The notes below the pieces were generated by a model. The model had not been told where the DNA came from, ran no database searches, and was given only the letters and a program-made list of their open reading frames with translations. A stretch of 64,000 bases of DNA from Salinirubellus litoreus (GTDB taxonomy: Archaea; Halobacteriota; Halobacteria; Halobacteriales; Haloarculaceae): the NCBI RefSeq assembly GCF_037335815.1, contig NZ_CP147841.1, positions 3,906,001 through 3,970,000 of the forward strand, read 5' to 3'. The position numbers and the translations under genes are program-made. Of this stretch, positions 7,930-16,092 are shown piece after piece (the first letter of the stretch is position 1; the number at the start of each line of letters is the position of its first letter).

Positions 7930-9309
7930 ATGGTCGACAGGTCTCCAGGGGTGCTGCTGTTCGTCGCCGTCGCCGTCCTCCTGCTGGTCGGTTCGATCGT
8001 CGGGCTAGCGGTGACGTCGACGACGCCGAGCCGCGTCGACGCCGGGGGATCGTCGCCCACGAGCGTCCCGGCGAACGCGAGCCTCGACGCGATACACGCG
8101 GCGGGCGTGACTGGGGCGAACGTGACGGTCGGCGTCGTCGATGTGACGGGGTTCGACCGGAGCGCCTCGACCCTAGACGGACGGATCCGGGGGGCACGTG
8201 CCTTCGGCGACGACGCGACGGTGGCCGCCGACGGATCGACGCACGGCACCGCGGCCGCCCGGACCGTCGCCGCGGTCGCGCCCGGCGCGGATCTCTATCT
8301 GGCGTCGTTCGACGGGACCGACGACTTCGCGCGGGCGGTCCGGTGGCTCGTCGCCAGGGACGTCGACGTCGTCGTCGCGCCGGTGTCGTTCTACGGACGG
8401 GCGGGCGACGGTCACGACGCCGTCTCGGCGGTCGCGGCGACCGCCCACGAGGCCGGCGTGGTGTTCGTCGCACCGACCGGCAACGTCGCCCGTGGCCACT
8501 GGCGGGGTGCCTACGATCGGGTCGACGACGGCCGCCTCGCCTTCGACGTCGGCCCCCGAAACTACCTCCGGGGCGACCGCGGCCGTCTCTCGGTGTGGCT
8601 CTCCTGGTCCGATCCCGCCGAGGACTACAGCGTCGACCTCTACTGGACGAACGGCGAGACGAGCAGCCGCGTCGCCACCTCGCGACGCTTCGCGGGCGAT
8701 CGACCGACCGAGCGTATCGTCACCCGGGTCGGGGCCGGCACGTACTACCTGGTCGTCCGCGGGCCCGACCAGGCCACCGGCACCTCGCTTCGACTCGTCT
8801 CGCCGACCCACGAGTTCCAGCGCTACCGGCCCCGGGGGAGCGTCCTCGCGCCCGCCACGGGTCGGGGCGTGCTCGGGGTGGGGGCCTACGACCGGGCGGC
8901 CGACCGCGTCGCGCGCTACAGTTCGCGGGGGCCGACCGCCGACGGTCGCCGTGGCGTCGACCTGGTCGGCCCGGCCGACCCCACCGTCGCGTCCGTTCCC
9001 GACCGCTTCGCCGGCTCCTCGGCCGCCACGGCGTACGTCGGCGGTGTCGTCGCGCTCGTCCGCGGGACCGATCCGGACGCACCCCCGAGGGCGGTCGAGC
9101 GCCGCCTCCGTGCGGCCGCCGTCGACGTCGGTGCGAACGGTAGCGATACGGCCAGCGGGCGGGGCCTCGTCGACGCCCGGACGGCCGCACGGACGACGAA
9201 CGCGACCCGGACGTCGCCAGAACGCCTCCTTCGTCCGCCGCCGATCCGAACGGGCGTACGGCTCCCGACGGTCGGTTCAACCGCGGTTGAAGCGACGGAC
9301 AGAGGTTAG
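7930..9309 (+). CDS. S8 (subtilisin-like) serine protease, membrane-anchored
   Basis: 459 residues. The N-terminal helix (about 7-30) is a signal or anchor. The catalytic triad is readable: Asp71 (GVVDVTG), His105 (DGSTHGTAAA), Ser364 (AGSSAATAYVGG), with Asn185 (PTGN) as oxyanion residue. Between Asn185 and Ser364 a beta-rich insertion (about 205-295: RLSVWLSWSDP, GTYYLVVRG) resembles a PPC or jelly-roll domain. The loop after the His is short and there is no obvious propeptide, so it may be a processing or signalling protease rather than a bulk degrader. The 3' end contains the palindrome at 9276-9291, just before the regulator gene at 9341. Confidence 0.8.
   Translation: MVDRSPGVLLFVAVAVLLLVGSIVGLAVTSTTPSRVDAGGSSPTSVPANASLDAIHAAGVTGANVTVGVVDVTGFDRSASTLDGRIRGARAFGDDATVAADGSTHGTAAARTVAAVAPGADLYLASFDGTDDFARAVRWLVARDVDVVVAPVSFYGRAGDGHDAVSAVAATAHEAGVVFVAPTGNVARGHWRGAYDRVDDGRLAFDVGPRNYLRGDRGRLSVWLSWSDPAEDYSVDLYWTNGETSSRVATSRRFAGDRPTERIVTRVGAGTYYLVVRGPDQATGTSLRLVSPTHEFQRYRPRGSVLAPATGRGVLGVGAYDRAADRVARYSSRGPTADGRRGVDLVGPADPTVASVPDRFAGSSAATAYVGGVVALVRGTDPDAPPRAVERRLRAAAVDVGANGSDTASGRGLVDARTAARTTNATRTSPERLLRPPPIRTGVRLPTVGSTAVEATDRG
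9276..9291. promoter_or_regulatory. Perfect 16-bp palindrome, candidate operator
   Basis: TTCAACCGCGGTTGAA is its own reverse complement and is followed by GCGAC. It lies inside the last codons of the S8 protease and 50 bases before the wHTH gene at 9341. A near copy, also followed by GCGAC, is at 11716-11731 before the gene starting at 11799. The shared sequence and position suggest one regulator, possibly the 9341 product itself. Confidence 0.5.
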
Positions 9310-9340
9310 TGCTCGGCGGTCGGGGTGGCGGTAGAGCACG

Positions 9341-9946
9341 ATGCCCGGATTCATCGACCGGCTACAGGGACCGACGGCGACGCCGGACGAGCGCCCGCGC
9401 GTCCTCGACATCCACGAGGCCGACGCCGACGAGGTGATCGACGCCCTCTCCTCGGAGACGCGGCGGGCGGTCCTCCGCGAACTGTTCGAGGAACCGGGGA
9501 CGCCCTCGGAGATCGCCGACCGCGTCGACACGAGCGTCCAGAACATCAACTACCACATGACCGATCTCTCCGAGGCGGGTCTGGTCGAGGCGATCGACAC
9601 CCGCTACTCCGAGAAGGGCCAGGAGATGACCGTCTACGGACCGGCCAACGATCCGATCGTCTTCGTCGGTGACGCCGAGACCCGGCCCGATCTGGAACGG
9701 TCCGTCCGCCGGGTCGTCGGCAGCGTGGCGCTGGTCGGCGTCGCCGCCCTGTTCGTCCAGTGGGGTGCCGAACGGCTCGCGAGACCCGCGCTCCGGAGCG
9801 GGACGGCCGGCCCGGCCAGCCACAACGCCCCGACCGCGCCGCCTGGCTCGCTCGCCTGGCTCGTCTTCGACGTCGTCGAACCCGGACTCGTCTTCTTCGT
9901 CTGCTGTCTCCTCGTCATGGCGGTCGCGCTCCTCCTCGACCGGTAA
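9341..9946 (+). CDS. ArsR-type wHTH regulator with two C-terminal membrane helices
   Basis: 201 residues. The wHTH (about 28-105) is of the ArsR/haloarchaeal type: DALSSETRRAVLRELF, then the recognition helix region TSVQNINYHMTDLSEAGLV and a wing ending KGQEMTVYG. Two hydrophobic helices (about 127-147 and 172-198) tether it to the membrane, an arrangement seen in several haloarchaeal regulators. It resembles the soluble regulator at 50921-51316 (TSLQNAHHHLGRLRESELV, RGSEMKVYA). It follows the S8 protease by 31 bases, so protease and regulator may form a signalling pair; the palindrome at 9276 suggests autoregulation. These roles are inferred. Confidence 0.8.
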   Translation: MPGFIDRLQGPTATPDERPRVLDIHEADADEVIDALSSETRRAVLRELFEEPGTPSEIADRVDTSVQNINYHMTDLSEAGLVEAIDTRYSEKGQEMTVYGPANDPIVFVGDAETRPDLERSVRRVVGSVALVGVAALFVQWGAERLARPALRSGTAGPASHNAPTAPPGSLAWLVFDVVEPGLVFFVCCLLVMAVALLLDR

Positions 9947-10123
9947 CGTCTCCCGACGGGGGCCGGTAACCGGTCGCTCTCCGGTCGATACTGCGGGAGT
10001 CCGACGAGCGGCGTGTGCAGCGAGGCGTGTACACGGGGGCACGTGGTGGGCGAGAACGAACACGCGGTTTCGACGCGCCGGAGGTAAAAAGAGCGTGCCG
10101 CGGTCGTCTGACCCTACCGGGTG

Positions 10124-11557
10124 TTACCGACGGAGCAGTCGGACGAACCCGCCGATGGCGATGAGGCCGCCGAGACCGACCGATGCCAGCGGGAACGGGT
10201 CGACACCGCCGTTCGAGCTCGTCGTCCGTACTTCGAGCGGGTCGGGCGTCTCGGGATCGCTCGTCGCGACGGCGTCCGCCGACGAGCCCGCCTCGTCACC
10301 TCCGGACGATCCCGGTGCGGGCGTGGCCGTCCCGTTCGTCGGCGGGCGACTGCTCTCGAAGACGACGAGCGTCCCGGTGTCCCAGGCGTCGGGTTCGCCG
10401 GGCGTTCTCGCCTCGACCAGGTAGAGCGCGGCCGGGAGCGTCCGATCTACCGTCGTCCCGCTCGTGACCTCCGCCGGGCGGGTCTCGTTGCCCTCGCGGA
10501 CGAGCAGCGTCGGTTCGTCGTCGCCGGCCCGGGCAGTCCGGAACAGGAGCGTCGCACGGTCGTCGCCGTCGGTGTCGCGGACGGTCGCGTTCAGGCGGTA
10601 GTCCGGGCCGGTCGTGTTCGTCACGGTGACGTTCAGCCGGTCGCCGCTCCCGAACGTGATCGGGATCCTCGCAGTCCGGTTCTGGTCGACCTCGACGCCG
10701 CCTAGAATCCGAACCTCGTCGGTACGGAGACAGCGCCGCTCGCAGGCAGCGAGTCGACCCGGCGCGGACGCGACCACTGTCTCCCTGTGGACCAGCCGCG
10801 CCTCGAACGTGGTGTTCGGGCCGTACCCCGCGAGGTCGAACGTCGCGCCGAACGTGCCGTTCTCCGCGACGGTCGCGTCGCTGTACGACTCCGTCCAGCG
10901 GACGCCCTCGGCCGACCCGTCGCCGGACGCCTCGAGGACCACCGTCACGTCCGACCCGGGGGCCAGCGAGGTCTCGCCGCGGACCGTCCGGTTGTCGGCG
11001 GCTACGAGCGTGAGCCGCTCACCCTCGTAGTCGAAGGAGGCCGTGGCGCTCTCGTTGCCGGCGGTCCCGTCCGCCTCGACGAACAGCGTATCCTCGGCGA
11101 GGACGCCACCGGAATCGGTGAGGATCACGCCGTACGAGGCCGGATCGAGCCCGCCGTCGAACGCGTCGGTCCGCTGGGTCGCATTCGTGACTCCGTCCGC
11201 TCCCCTGGCCGAGAGATACGAGCTCGCGTTCCCGTTGCCGGCCCTCGCGGTGTCGAGGGCGACGGTGACGGTTCCGTCCCCGTCGCGGTCGTGGAGCGTC
11301 GCGTTCGCGCCGAAGTTCAGGTCCCGGTCCCCGACCGAGAGGGTCGCGGCGTCGGTGCCGTCGGGGAGCCGCACCTCGATCGTCGCGACGTTCCCCGCGG
11401 TGGCGGTCCCGGCGTCGACGTCGGCCTCGGCGGCGGTGGCTGGTGCCGTCGCGTCCGCACTCGCGGCGACGATACCGGTCAGCGGACCGGTGACTACCAG
11501 CACGGCGAGCAGGACGGTGAGACGCCGGGCCGAGCCTCGTGGCCGAGCGAGGGTCAC
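10124..11557 (-). CDS. Large secreted surface protein with BGTF/DUF7827-type domains
   Basis: 477 residues. An N-terminal signal peptide (about 10-35) is followed by repeated beta domains with the DUF7827-like pattern: a hydrophobic strand, LSVGDRDLNFGANATLHDRDGDGTV, then an acidic turn, repeated near residues 275-325 as SGDRLNVTVTNTTGPDYRLN...VRDTDGDD. Many N-x-S/T sites fit a glycosylated surface protein. CERRC near 245 could form a disulfide. A Thr/Pro/Ser/Asp-rich linker leads to a C-terminal helix ending RLLRR, a membrane anchor. It is divergent from the gene at 11799, and the palindrome at 11716 lies between them. Adhesive or structural role likely; specific function unknown. Confidence 0.65.
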   Translation of the reverse strand: MTLARPRGSARRLTVLLAVLVVTGPLTGIVAASADATAPATAAEADVDAGTATAGNVATIEVRLPDGTDAATLSVGDRDLNFGANATLHDRDGDGTVTVALDTARAGNGNASSYLSARGADGVTNATQRTDAFDGGLDPASYGVILTDSGGVLAEDTLFVEADGTAGNESATASFDYEGERLTLVAADNRTVRGETSLAPGSDVTVVLEASGDGSAEGVRWTESYSDATVAENGTFGATFDLAGYGPNTTFEARLVHRETVVASAPGRLAACERRCLRTDEVRILGGVEVDQNRTARIPITFGSGDRLNVTVTNTTGPDYRLNATVRDTDGDDRATLLFRTARAGDDEPTLLVREGNETRPAEVTSGTTVDRTLPAALYLVEARTPGEPDAWDTGTLVVFESSRPPTNGTATPAPGSSGGDEAGSSADAVATSDPETPDPLEVRTTSSNGGVDPFPLASVGLGGLIAIGGFVRLLRR

Positions 11558-11715
11558 GGGATCACCCCCGTCGACGGGGAGGGACGGGGTAGCTGGCTAG
11601 CTGGGCGGGTGGCGGGACGGGCGGTGGAGGGCTGTCCCGCCGATCGGGCGGCGTTCGCTTCCTCGCACATTGCGTTCGGCCCGTGTGTCCGGGTGGAAAA
11701 ACCTCCGGCGTTCGA

Positions 11716-11731
11716 TTCAAGCGCGCCTGAA
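11716..11731. promoter_or_regulatory. Imperfect 16-bp palindrome, second copy of the TTCAA...TGAA operator
   Basis: TTCAAGCGCGCCTGAA followed by GCGAC repeats the frame of the perfect palindrome at 9276-9291 with one mismatched pair. It sits in the 241-base divergent region between the surface-protein genes starting at 11557 (minus) and 11799 (plus), so it could control both. Confidence 0.48.
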
Positions 11732-11798
11732 GCGACCGGGAGCCGGACGCCGCCCCGGAGAGGACAGCGCTTTCACCGAGTACGGCCAGAGACGGGAC

Positions 11799-13025
11799 AT
11801 GGGTCCGCGCCCCCGGACGCTCGTTGCCCTCCTCGCGCTCGTCGTCGCGCTCGGCGGCGTCGGAGCGTTCGCGCTCGCGTCGAGCGGTCCCGGTCTCACC
11901 GAGCGGTGGGTGAGCGACACCGGGAGCACCGTCCAGGGGAACCACCACGCGGTCGCGGCGGCCCGTATCGACGGCCAGGGGCTGGTGTTCGCTCCCATCG
12001 GCGGGCGCGGCGGCGGGTCCGGCTGTGCGCTCGTCGCCATCGACGCGGCGGGCGAGACGCTGTGGCGCGATCCGGTCCCGGCGGCGAACTGTACCATCCA
12101 CGCGGTCGCCGACCCGACGGTCGCGAACTGGACCGGCGGCGAGCGTCCGGAGGTCCTCGCGGCGACGACCGAGCGCCGCGTGACCGCACACGACCCGCTG
12201 ACGGGCGAGGAGACGTTCTCCTTTGCGCTCTCGGACTACGGCTACACCAGGCCGGTCGTCGAGGACGCGACCGGCGACGGGGACCCGAACCTCGTCGTCA
12301 CGGACGTCCGCGGGACGGTGTTCGTCCTCGATTCGAGTGGAGCGGTCTGGAACCGGAGCTTCGGGTCGTACACGTGGGCACAGCCGACGGTCCTCGACGC
12401 CGACGGGGACGGGGAAAGCGAGGTGATCACGGGGTTCGACGACGGCCACGTCCGATCGCTCGACGGCGCGTCCGGCCGGGTCGAGTGGAACCGCTCGGTG
12501 GGGGAATCGGTGACGTGGCTGGCGGTCGGCGGGGACGCGAACGGCTCGGTGGTGGCGGTCGCGGCCACGTCCGACGGCCGGGTGGTCGCGGTCGACGGTG
12601 CCACGGGGGGGATACGGTGGTCGCGCGACCTCGGTTCGCTCGCGGCGGTTCGGGCGCTCGGCGACGCCGACGGCGACGGCGTCGTCGAGGTGTTCGCGAC
12701 CGCACGCGACGGCGACCTCCGGTCGCTCGACGCCCGGACCGGCGAGACCGAGTGGACGACGACGCTCACGGGCGCGGACGTACAGATGACGCCCCCGCCG
12801 TCGCTCGGCGACCTCGACGGTGACGGGGATCCCGAACTGGTGGCGGTGACCAACGACGGCATCGTGCGGGTGCTCGATCCCGGTACGGGGAACGTCCGGG
12901 CGACCTACGAGCGCGACGCGAGCGTCTACACGCACGTCACGCTGGCCGATCTGGACGACGACGGAAGAGCCGAGGTGTACGTCCCCTACGGGGACGGCCG
13001 GGTGGTTGCGCTGCAGTTCGGGTAG
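11799..13025 (+). CDS. Secreted beta-propeller protein (VCBS/FG-GAP and PQQ-like repeats)
   Basis: 408 residues. Residues 8-30 form a signal peptide. The rest is built of seven or so repeats alternating two signatures: FG-GAP-like Asp-rich calcium loops (DATGDGDPNLVVTD, DADGDGESEVITG, DADGDGVVEVFAT, DLDGDGDPELVAV, DLDDDGRAEVYVP) and PQQ-like blades (LVAIDAAGETLWR, LDGASGRVEWNRS). Such proteins fold as extracellular beta-propellers and bind calcium or polysaccharide. The start at 11799 is chosen over upstream in-frame codons because the signal peptide begins there. It faces the surface protein at 10124-11557 across a shared promoter region. Confidence 0.75.
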   Translation: MGPRPRTLVALLALVVALGGVGAFALASSGPGLTERWVSDTGSTVQGNHHAVAAARIDGQGLVFAPIGGRGGGSGCALVAIDAAGETLWRDPVPAANCTIHAVADPTVANWTGGERPEVLAATTERRVTAHDPLTGEETFSFALSDYGYTRPVVEDATGDGDPNLVVTDVRGTVFVLDSSGAVWNRSFGSYTWAQPTVLDADGDGESEVITGFDDGHVRSLDGASGRVEWNRSVGESVTWLAVGGDANGSVVAVAATSDGRVVAVDGATGGIRWSRDLGSLAAVRALGDADGDGVVEVFATARDGDLRSLDARTGETEWTTTLTGADVQMTPPPSLGDLDGDGDPELVAVTNDGIVRVLDPGTGNVRATYERDASVYTHVTLADLDDDGRAEVYVPYGDGRVVALQFG

Positions 13026-13036
13026 TGTATACTGGA

Positions 13037-13180
13037 CTACTCGACCTCGACGTCCTCGTAGAGTTCGTCGAAGTCGATCTCCTCATCCCGTCTCTCGAGT
13101 GCCAGCTCCATGTCGCGGCGGCGGCGACGGCGGTCTTCGCGGTGACTCTTCTGCACGCGGCCACGCTTCGTGTCGGCCAT
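13037..13180 (-). CDS. Small Arg-rich then acidic protein (47 aa)
   Basis: A 47-residue product with a strongly basic first half (KRGR, REDRRRRRRD) and an acidic second half (ERRDEEIDFDEFDEDVE). The ATG at 13180 lies 27 bases downstream of a clear TATA box on the same strand (13207-13214), giving a near-leaderless transcript; the gene is therefore probably real despite its size. It converges on the propeller gene, with only 11 bases between stop codons. The charge pattern suggests nucleic-acid or ribosome contact. I do not recognise a family. Confidence 0.6.
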   Translation of the reverse strand: MADTKRGRVQKSHREDRRRRRRDMELALERRDEEIDFDELYEDVEVE

Positions 13181-13206
13181 TACGTGCTATACGTTGTCAC
13201 ACATCA

Positions 13207-13214
13207 CTATATAC
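13207..13214 (-). promoter_or_regulatory. TATA box of the 47-aa protein gene
   Basis: On the minus strand AGTATATAGTG lies about 27 bases before the ATG at 13180, within an AT-rich island (13190-13220) unusual for this genome. Confidence 0.6.
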
Positions 13215-13309
13215 TTGTTGGCTCTTGCCACGCTTGCCTCGTCGCTCCTCGTCGGTCGCAGCGGTCGGCGGAGGAGATATCGGCGCGGGTGCGGGCCGCG
13301 GCTCGGCGT

Positions 13310-14296
13310 TCAGGAAGTCCCGACGAGCGCCTCGGGCGGGTCCCCGGGCAGCCGGTCGCGGTCGTGCGGTGCCTCGAAGTCGAGGTCCGGACCGACCGCG
13401 ACGAACCCGGTCGGGTTGATGTCCGTGTGGGTCGTGTAGTAGTGCTCCTTGATGTGGTCCATGTTCACCGTCTTCGCCACGCCCGGAACCTGGTAGACGT
13501 CGCGCAGGTACGGCCAGAGGTGGTCGTACTGGCTGATCAGCTTCCGGTTACACTTGAAGTGGGTGTGGTACACCTGGTCGAATCGGACGAGCGTGGCGAA
13601 CAGCCGGAGGTCGGCGAGGGTGAGCCGGTCGCCGACGAGGTAGCGCTGATCGGCGAGCACGGCGTCCCACTGGTCGAGCGCGTCGAACAGCTCCTCGACG
13701 GCCCGTTCGTAGGCCTCCTGGGTCCCGGCGAACCCCGCCCGGTAGACGCCGTTGTTGATCGGATCGTAGATGGCGTCGACGGCCTCGTCTATCTCCCCGC
13801 GCATCCCCTCCGGGTAGAGGTCGACGCCGTTGCCGAGGTGGTCGAGAGCCGTCGAGAGCATCCGCATGACCTCGATGGACTCGTTGTTGACGATGGTCCC
13901 CTCCTCCGTGTCCCAGAGGACGGGGACCGTCACGCGGCCGGTGTAGTCCGGATCGGCGGCGACGTAGGCCTCCCCGAGGTAGTCGAACCCGTCGACCGTG
14001 TCGGGCGTACAGCCGTCCTTCTCGGGGGTGAACTGCCAGCCGCGCTCGTCCCGGTAGGGGTCGACGACGTCCATCGAGACGCTCTCCTCGAGCCCCATCA
14101 GCGACCGGACCAGTACGGCCCCGTGGGCCCACGGGCACGCCCGGGAGATGTAGAGGTGGTATCGACCCGATTCGGCGGGGAACTCCTCGCCCAGGCGGTC
14201 GCGGAACGTCGTCTCCTCGCGGTCGAACTCGCCCTCGTCGTCGGCGAGCTCGTAGGCGTCGGTGCGCCACTCGCCGTCCACGAACATGTTGACCAT
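13310..14296 (-). CDS. Glutathione S-transferase family reductase (Xi class, YqjG/ECM4-like)
   Basis: 328 residues, the usual length of glutathionyl-hydroquinone reductases. The thioredoxin-fold domain carries the catalytic SRACPWAHG motif with Cys54, and the C-terminal all-helical domain has LVGDRLTLADLRLFATLVRFD, the Xi-class signature. Bacterial relatives reduce glutathionyl-hydroquinones. Haloarchaea use gamma-glutamylcysteine instead of glutathione, so the natural thiol partner is probably different (established for the group, inferred here). The start at 14296 (MVNMF) could equally be the second Met nine bases later. It stands alone, with rpl10e beginning divergently at 14452. Confidence 0.87.
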   Translation of the reverse strand: MVNMFVDGEWRTDAYELADDEGEFDREETTFRDRLGEEFPAESGRYHLYISRACPWAHGAVLVRSLMGLEESVSMDVVDPYRDERGWQFTPEKDGCTPDTVDGFDYLGEAYVAADPDYTGRVTVPVLWDTEEGTIVNNESIEVMRMLSTALDHLGNGVDLYPEGMRGEIDEAVDAIYDPINNGVYRAGFAGTQEAYERAVEELFDALDQWDAVLADQRYLVGDRLTLADLRLFATLVRFDQVYHTHFKCNRKLISQYDHLWPYLRDVYQVPGVAKTVNMDHIKEHYYTTHTDINPTGFVAVGPDLDFEAPHDRDRLPGDPPEALVGTS

Positions 14297-14416
14297 CGGT
14301 ACCGGGAGTTGGGGCTACACCCGGAAAAGCCTCGTCGTGACGCGGGGGTAACCGGGTGGCCCGGGTCCCGAGTGTGCCCTGTGAGACGGTCACTCGGTCG
14401 CGGGATCCCTTCGAAG

Positions 14417-14424
14417 GCTTTATT
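14417..14424 (+). promoter_or_regulatory. TATA box of the ribosomal protein gene
   Basis: GCTTTATT is centred about 32 bases before the ATG at 14452, the normal archaeal distance for a transcript with a very short leader. Confidence 0.5.
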
Positions 14425-14451
14425 CACGAACTCGCCGTTCTCTCACGCAAT

Positions 14452-14985
14452 ATGGCCGACAAACCCGCCTCGATGTACCGGGACATCGACAAGCCCTCGT
14501 ACACCCGACGGGAGTACATCACCGGCATCCCGGGGTCGAAGATCGCGCAGTACAAGATGGGCCGTATCGACAAGGACGAGGACGAGTATCCGGTCCAGAT
14601 CTCGCTCGTCACCGAGGAGGCCGTCCAGATCCGACACGGCTCGCTCGAGAGCGCCCGTCTCTCGGCGAACCGCCGGCTGCTGAAGGTGCTCGGCGAGAAC
14701 GGCGACTACAAGATGATCCTCCGGAAGTTCCCCCACCAGGTACTCCGGGAGAACAAGCAGGCGACCGGCGCGGGCGCGGACCGCGTCTCCGACGGGATGC
14801 GCCAGTCGTTCGGGAAGGTCGTCGGCACCGCCGCCCGGATCGGCGCGAACGACCGTATCTTCACCGCGTGGTGTCACCCCGACGACGCCCCCGCCGTCAA
14901 GGACGCGTTCCGCCGTGCGTACAACAAGATGACGCCCCCCTGCCGCATCGTCGTCGAGCGCGGCGAGGAACAGCTCATCTCGTAG
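14452..14985 (+). CDS. rpl10e: 50S ribosomal protein L16 (archaeal L10e)
   Basis: 177 residues, full length for archaeal L10e/uL16. It begins MADKPASMYRDIDKPSYTRR, typical of the haloarchaeal protein, and has the conserved KILRKFPHQVLRENKQ-like and TGAGADRVSDGMR segments that contact the A-site finger and 5S rRNA region of the large subunit. The ATG at 14452 is chosen over an upstream in-frame codon because it matches the family start and the TATA box at 14417. It is a single-gene unit, separated from the convergent M23-like gene by 63 bases. Confidence 0.96.
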   Translation: MADKPASMYRDIDKPSYTRREYITGIPGSKIAQYKMGRIDKDEDEYPVQISLVTEEAVQIRHGSLESARLSANRRLLKVLGENGDYKMILRKFPHQVLRENKQATGAGADRVSDGMRQSFGKVVGTAARIGANDRIFTAWCHPDDAPAVKDAFRRAYNKMTPPCRIVVERGEEQLIS

Positions 14986-15048
14986 ACTGCCAGCGGCTCT
15001 CCTACCCGTTCCCCGTCCGTGAGCGGTGCGACCACCCCGTGATCGACG

Positions 15049-15966
15049 CTACCCGAGCCTGATCGGTTCCTCGCTCTGCCGAAACCCCACCTCGACCCGG
15101 TCGCCGACCTCGAACCCGTGACCGGGGTGAACGACCTTCGCGCCGAACCCCGGATCGCGGGCACAGAACAGCGAGATCCCCGTGACGCGCTCGCCGTTCG
15201 CCAGCACGTCGAACGATCCCCACTCGACGGTCCGTTCATCTACCTCCCCGACCTCGTATCCCAGCAGCGATACGGTACCGTCTCGATCGCCGCCCTCGCC
15301 GAGGAGGCCGCCGCCCTCGTAGTGAGCGAGGCCGCCGTCGAGGACGCCGCCGCCGTCGGCGGCCACGCCGACCCACTCCCCGGAGTCACTGCGGGGCGAG
15401 TCGAGGACCACGTACGTCTCCCCGCGCTCGACGACGGTCCCGGTCCCGTCCCACGCGAGCGGTCGAGGATCGGCGGGGACCGAGAGCGGGAGCGACCCGC
15501 CCGCCCGGAGGAGGTGCTGGTCGCGTCGGCGGAACCCCAGGTGGACGTGGTCGTCGACCCACGGGGCGAAGAAGCCCGAGCGGACGAACCGGCCGAGCGG
15601 GTCGCCGACCTCGACCCGTTCGCCCGGCGAGACGGAGGGGTCGACGTGCAGCATCCGGGCGACGTATCCGTCGCCCGTGGTCCCCGCGTCGAACCCGGAC
15701 GACCCGGTGTCGACGTCCACGAGGAGGATGTGATCGGTCGCCTCCGCGTACTCCTTCCGCGGGACCCGCCGTTCGTGACTATCCAGGACCTCCCCCGCGA
15801 CGGGCGAGGGGGCCACGTCGTCATCCCTGTCCGGGTCACGGTAGAGGTCGACGGCACGTCCCCGGTCGTGGGCCGGGTAGGGGGAGTTGTAGAGCGAGAA
15901 TCGCACGAACGGCGAGAGCGCGCGCTCGGGGAGTCGAACCCGCGCCCCGCCCGGGTCGTCGATCAT
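15049..15966 (-). CDS. M23/LytM-like metallopeptidase-fold protein
   Basis: 305 residues from ATG 15966; no signal peptide, so probably cytoplasmic. Residues 30-145 carry the LytM pattern: His33...Asp40 (AHDRGRAVD), His107 followed by the turn PSVSPGERVEVGDPLG that M23 proteins use for the second His, and His140-x-His142 (DDHVHLGF). The remaining half is beta-rich without recognised motifs. M23 enzymes cut peptidoglycan, which archaea lack, so substrate is unknown. An upstream open stretch to 16437 is rejected because it would overlap the MBL gene's promoter. Fold assignment is by motif spacing only. Confidence 0.65.
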   Translation of the reverse strand: MIDDPGGARVRLPERALSPFVRFSLYNSPYPAHDRGRAVDLYRDPDRDDDVAPSPVAGEVLDSHERRVPRKEYAEATDHILLVDVDTGSSGFDAGTTGDGYVARMLHVDPSVSPGERVEVGDPLGRFVRSGFFAPWVDDHVHLGFRRRDQHLLRAGGSLPLSVPADPRPLAWDGTGTVVERGETYVVLDSPRSDSGEWVGVAADGGGVLDGGLAHYEGGGLLGEGGDRDGTVSLLGYEVGEVDERTVEWGSFDVLANGERVTGISLFCARDPGFGAKVVHPGHGFEVGDRVEVGFRQSEEPIRLG

Positions 15967-16092
15967 CGACGGCCGTTCGCCGGGGGGCGGTTTAGCCCCG
16001 TCGACCGACCCACGGGACCGACCGTCCGCGGTCGTCGCAGGTGCAAGCAACGCGACCTTGTTCCGGGAGAGTAGTAGTGTGGATAGGTTCCA

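Noticed and set aside
9947..10123. CCGGTAACCGG palindrome after the membrane regulator
   Set aside because: Short and in a GC-rich gap; no partner copy or gene start nearby to support an operator.
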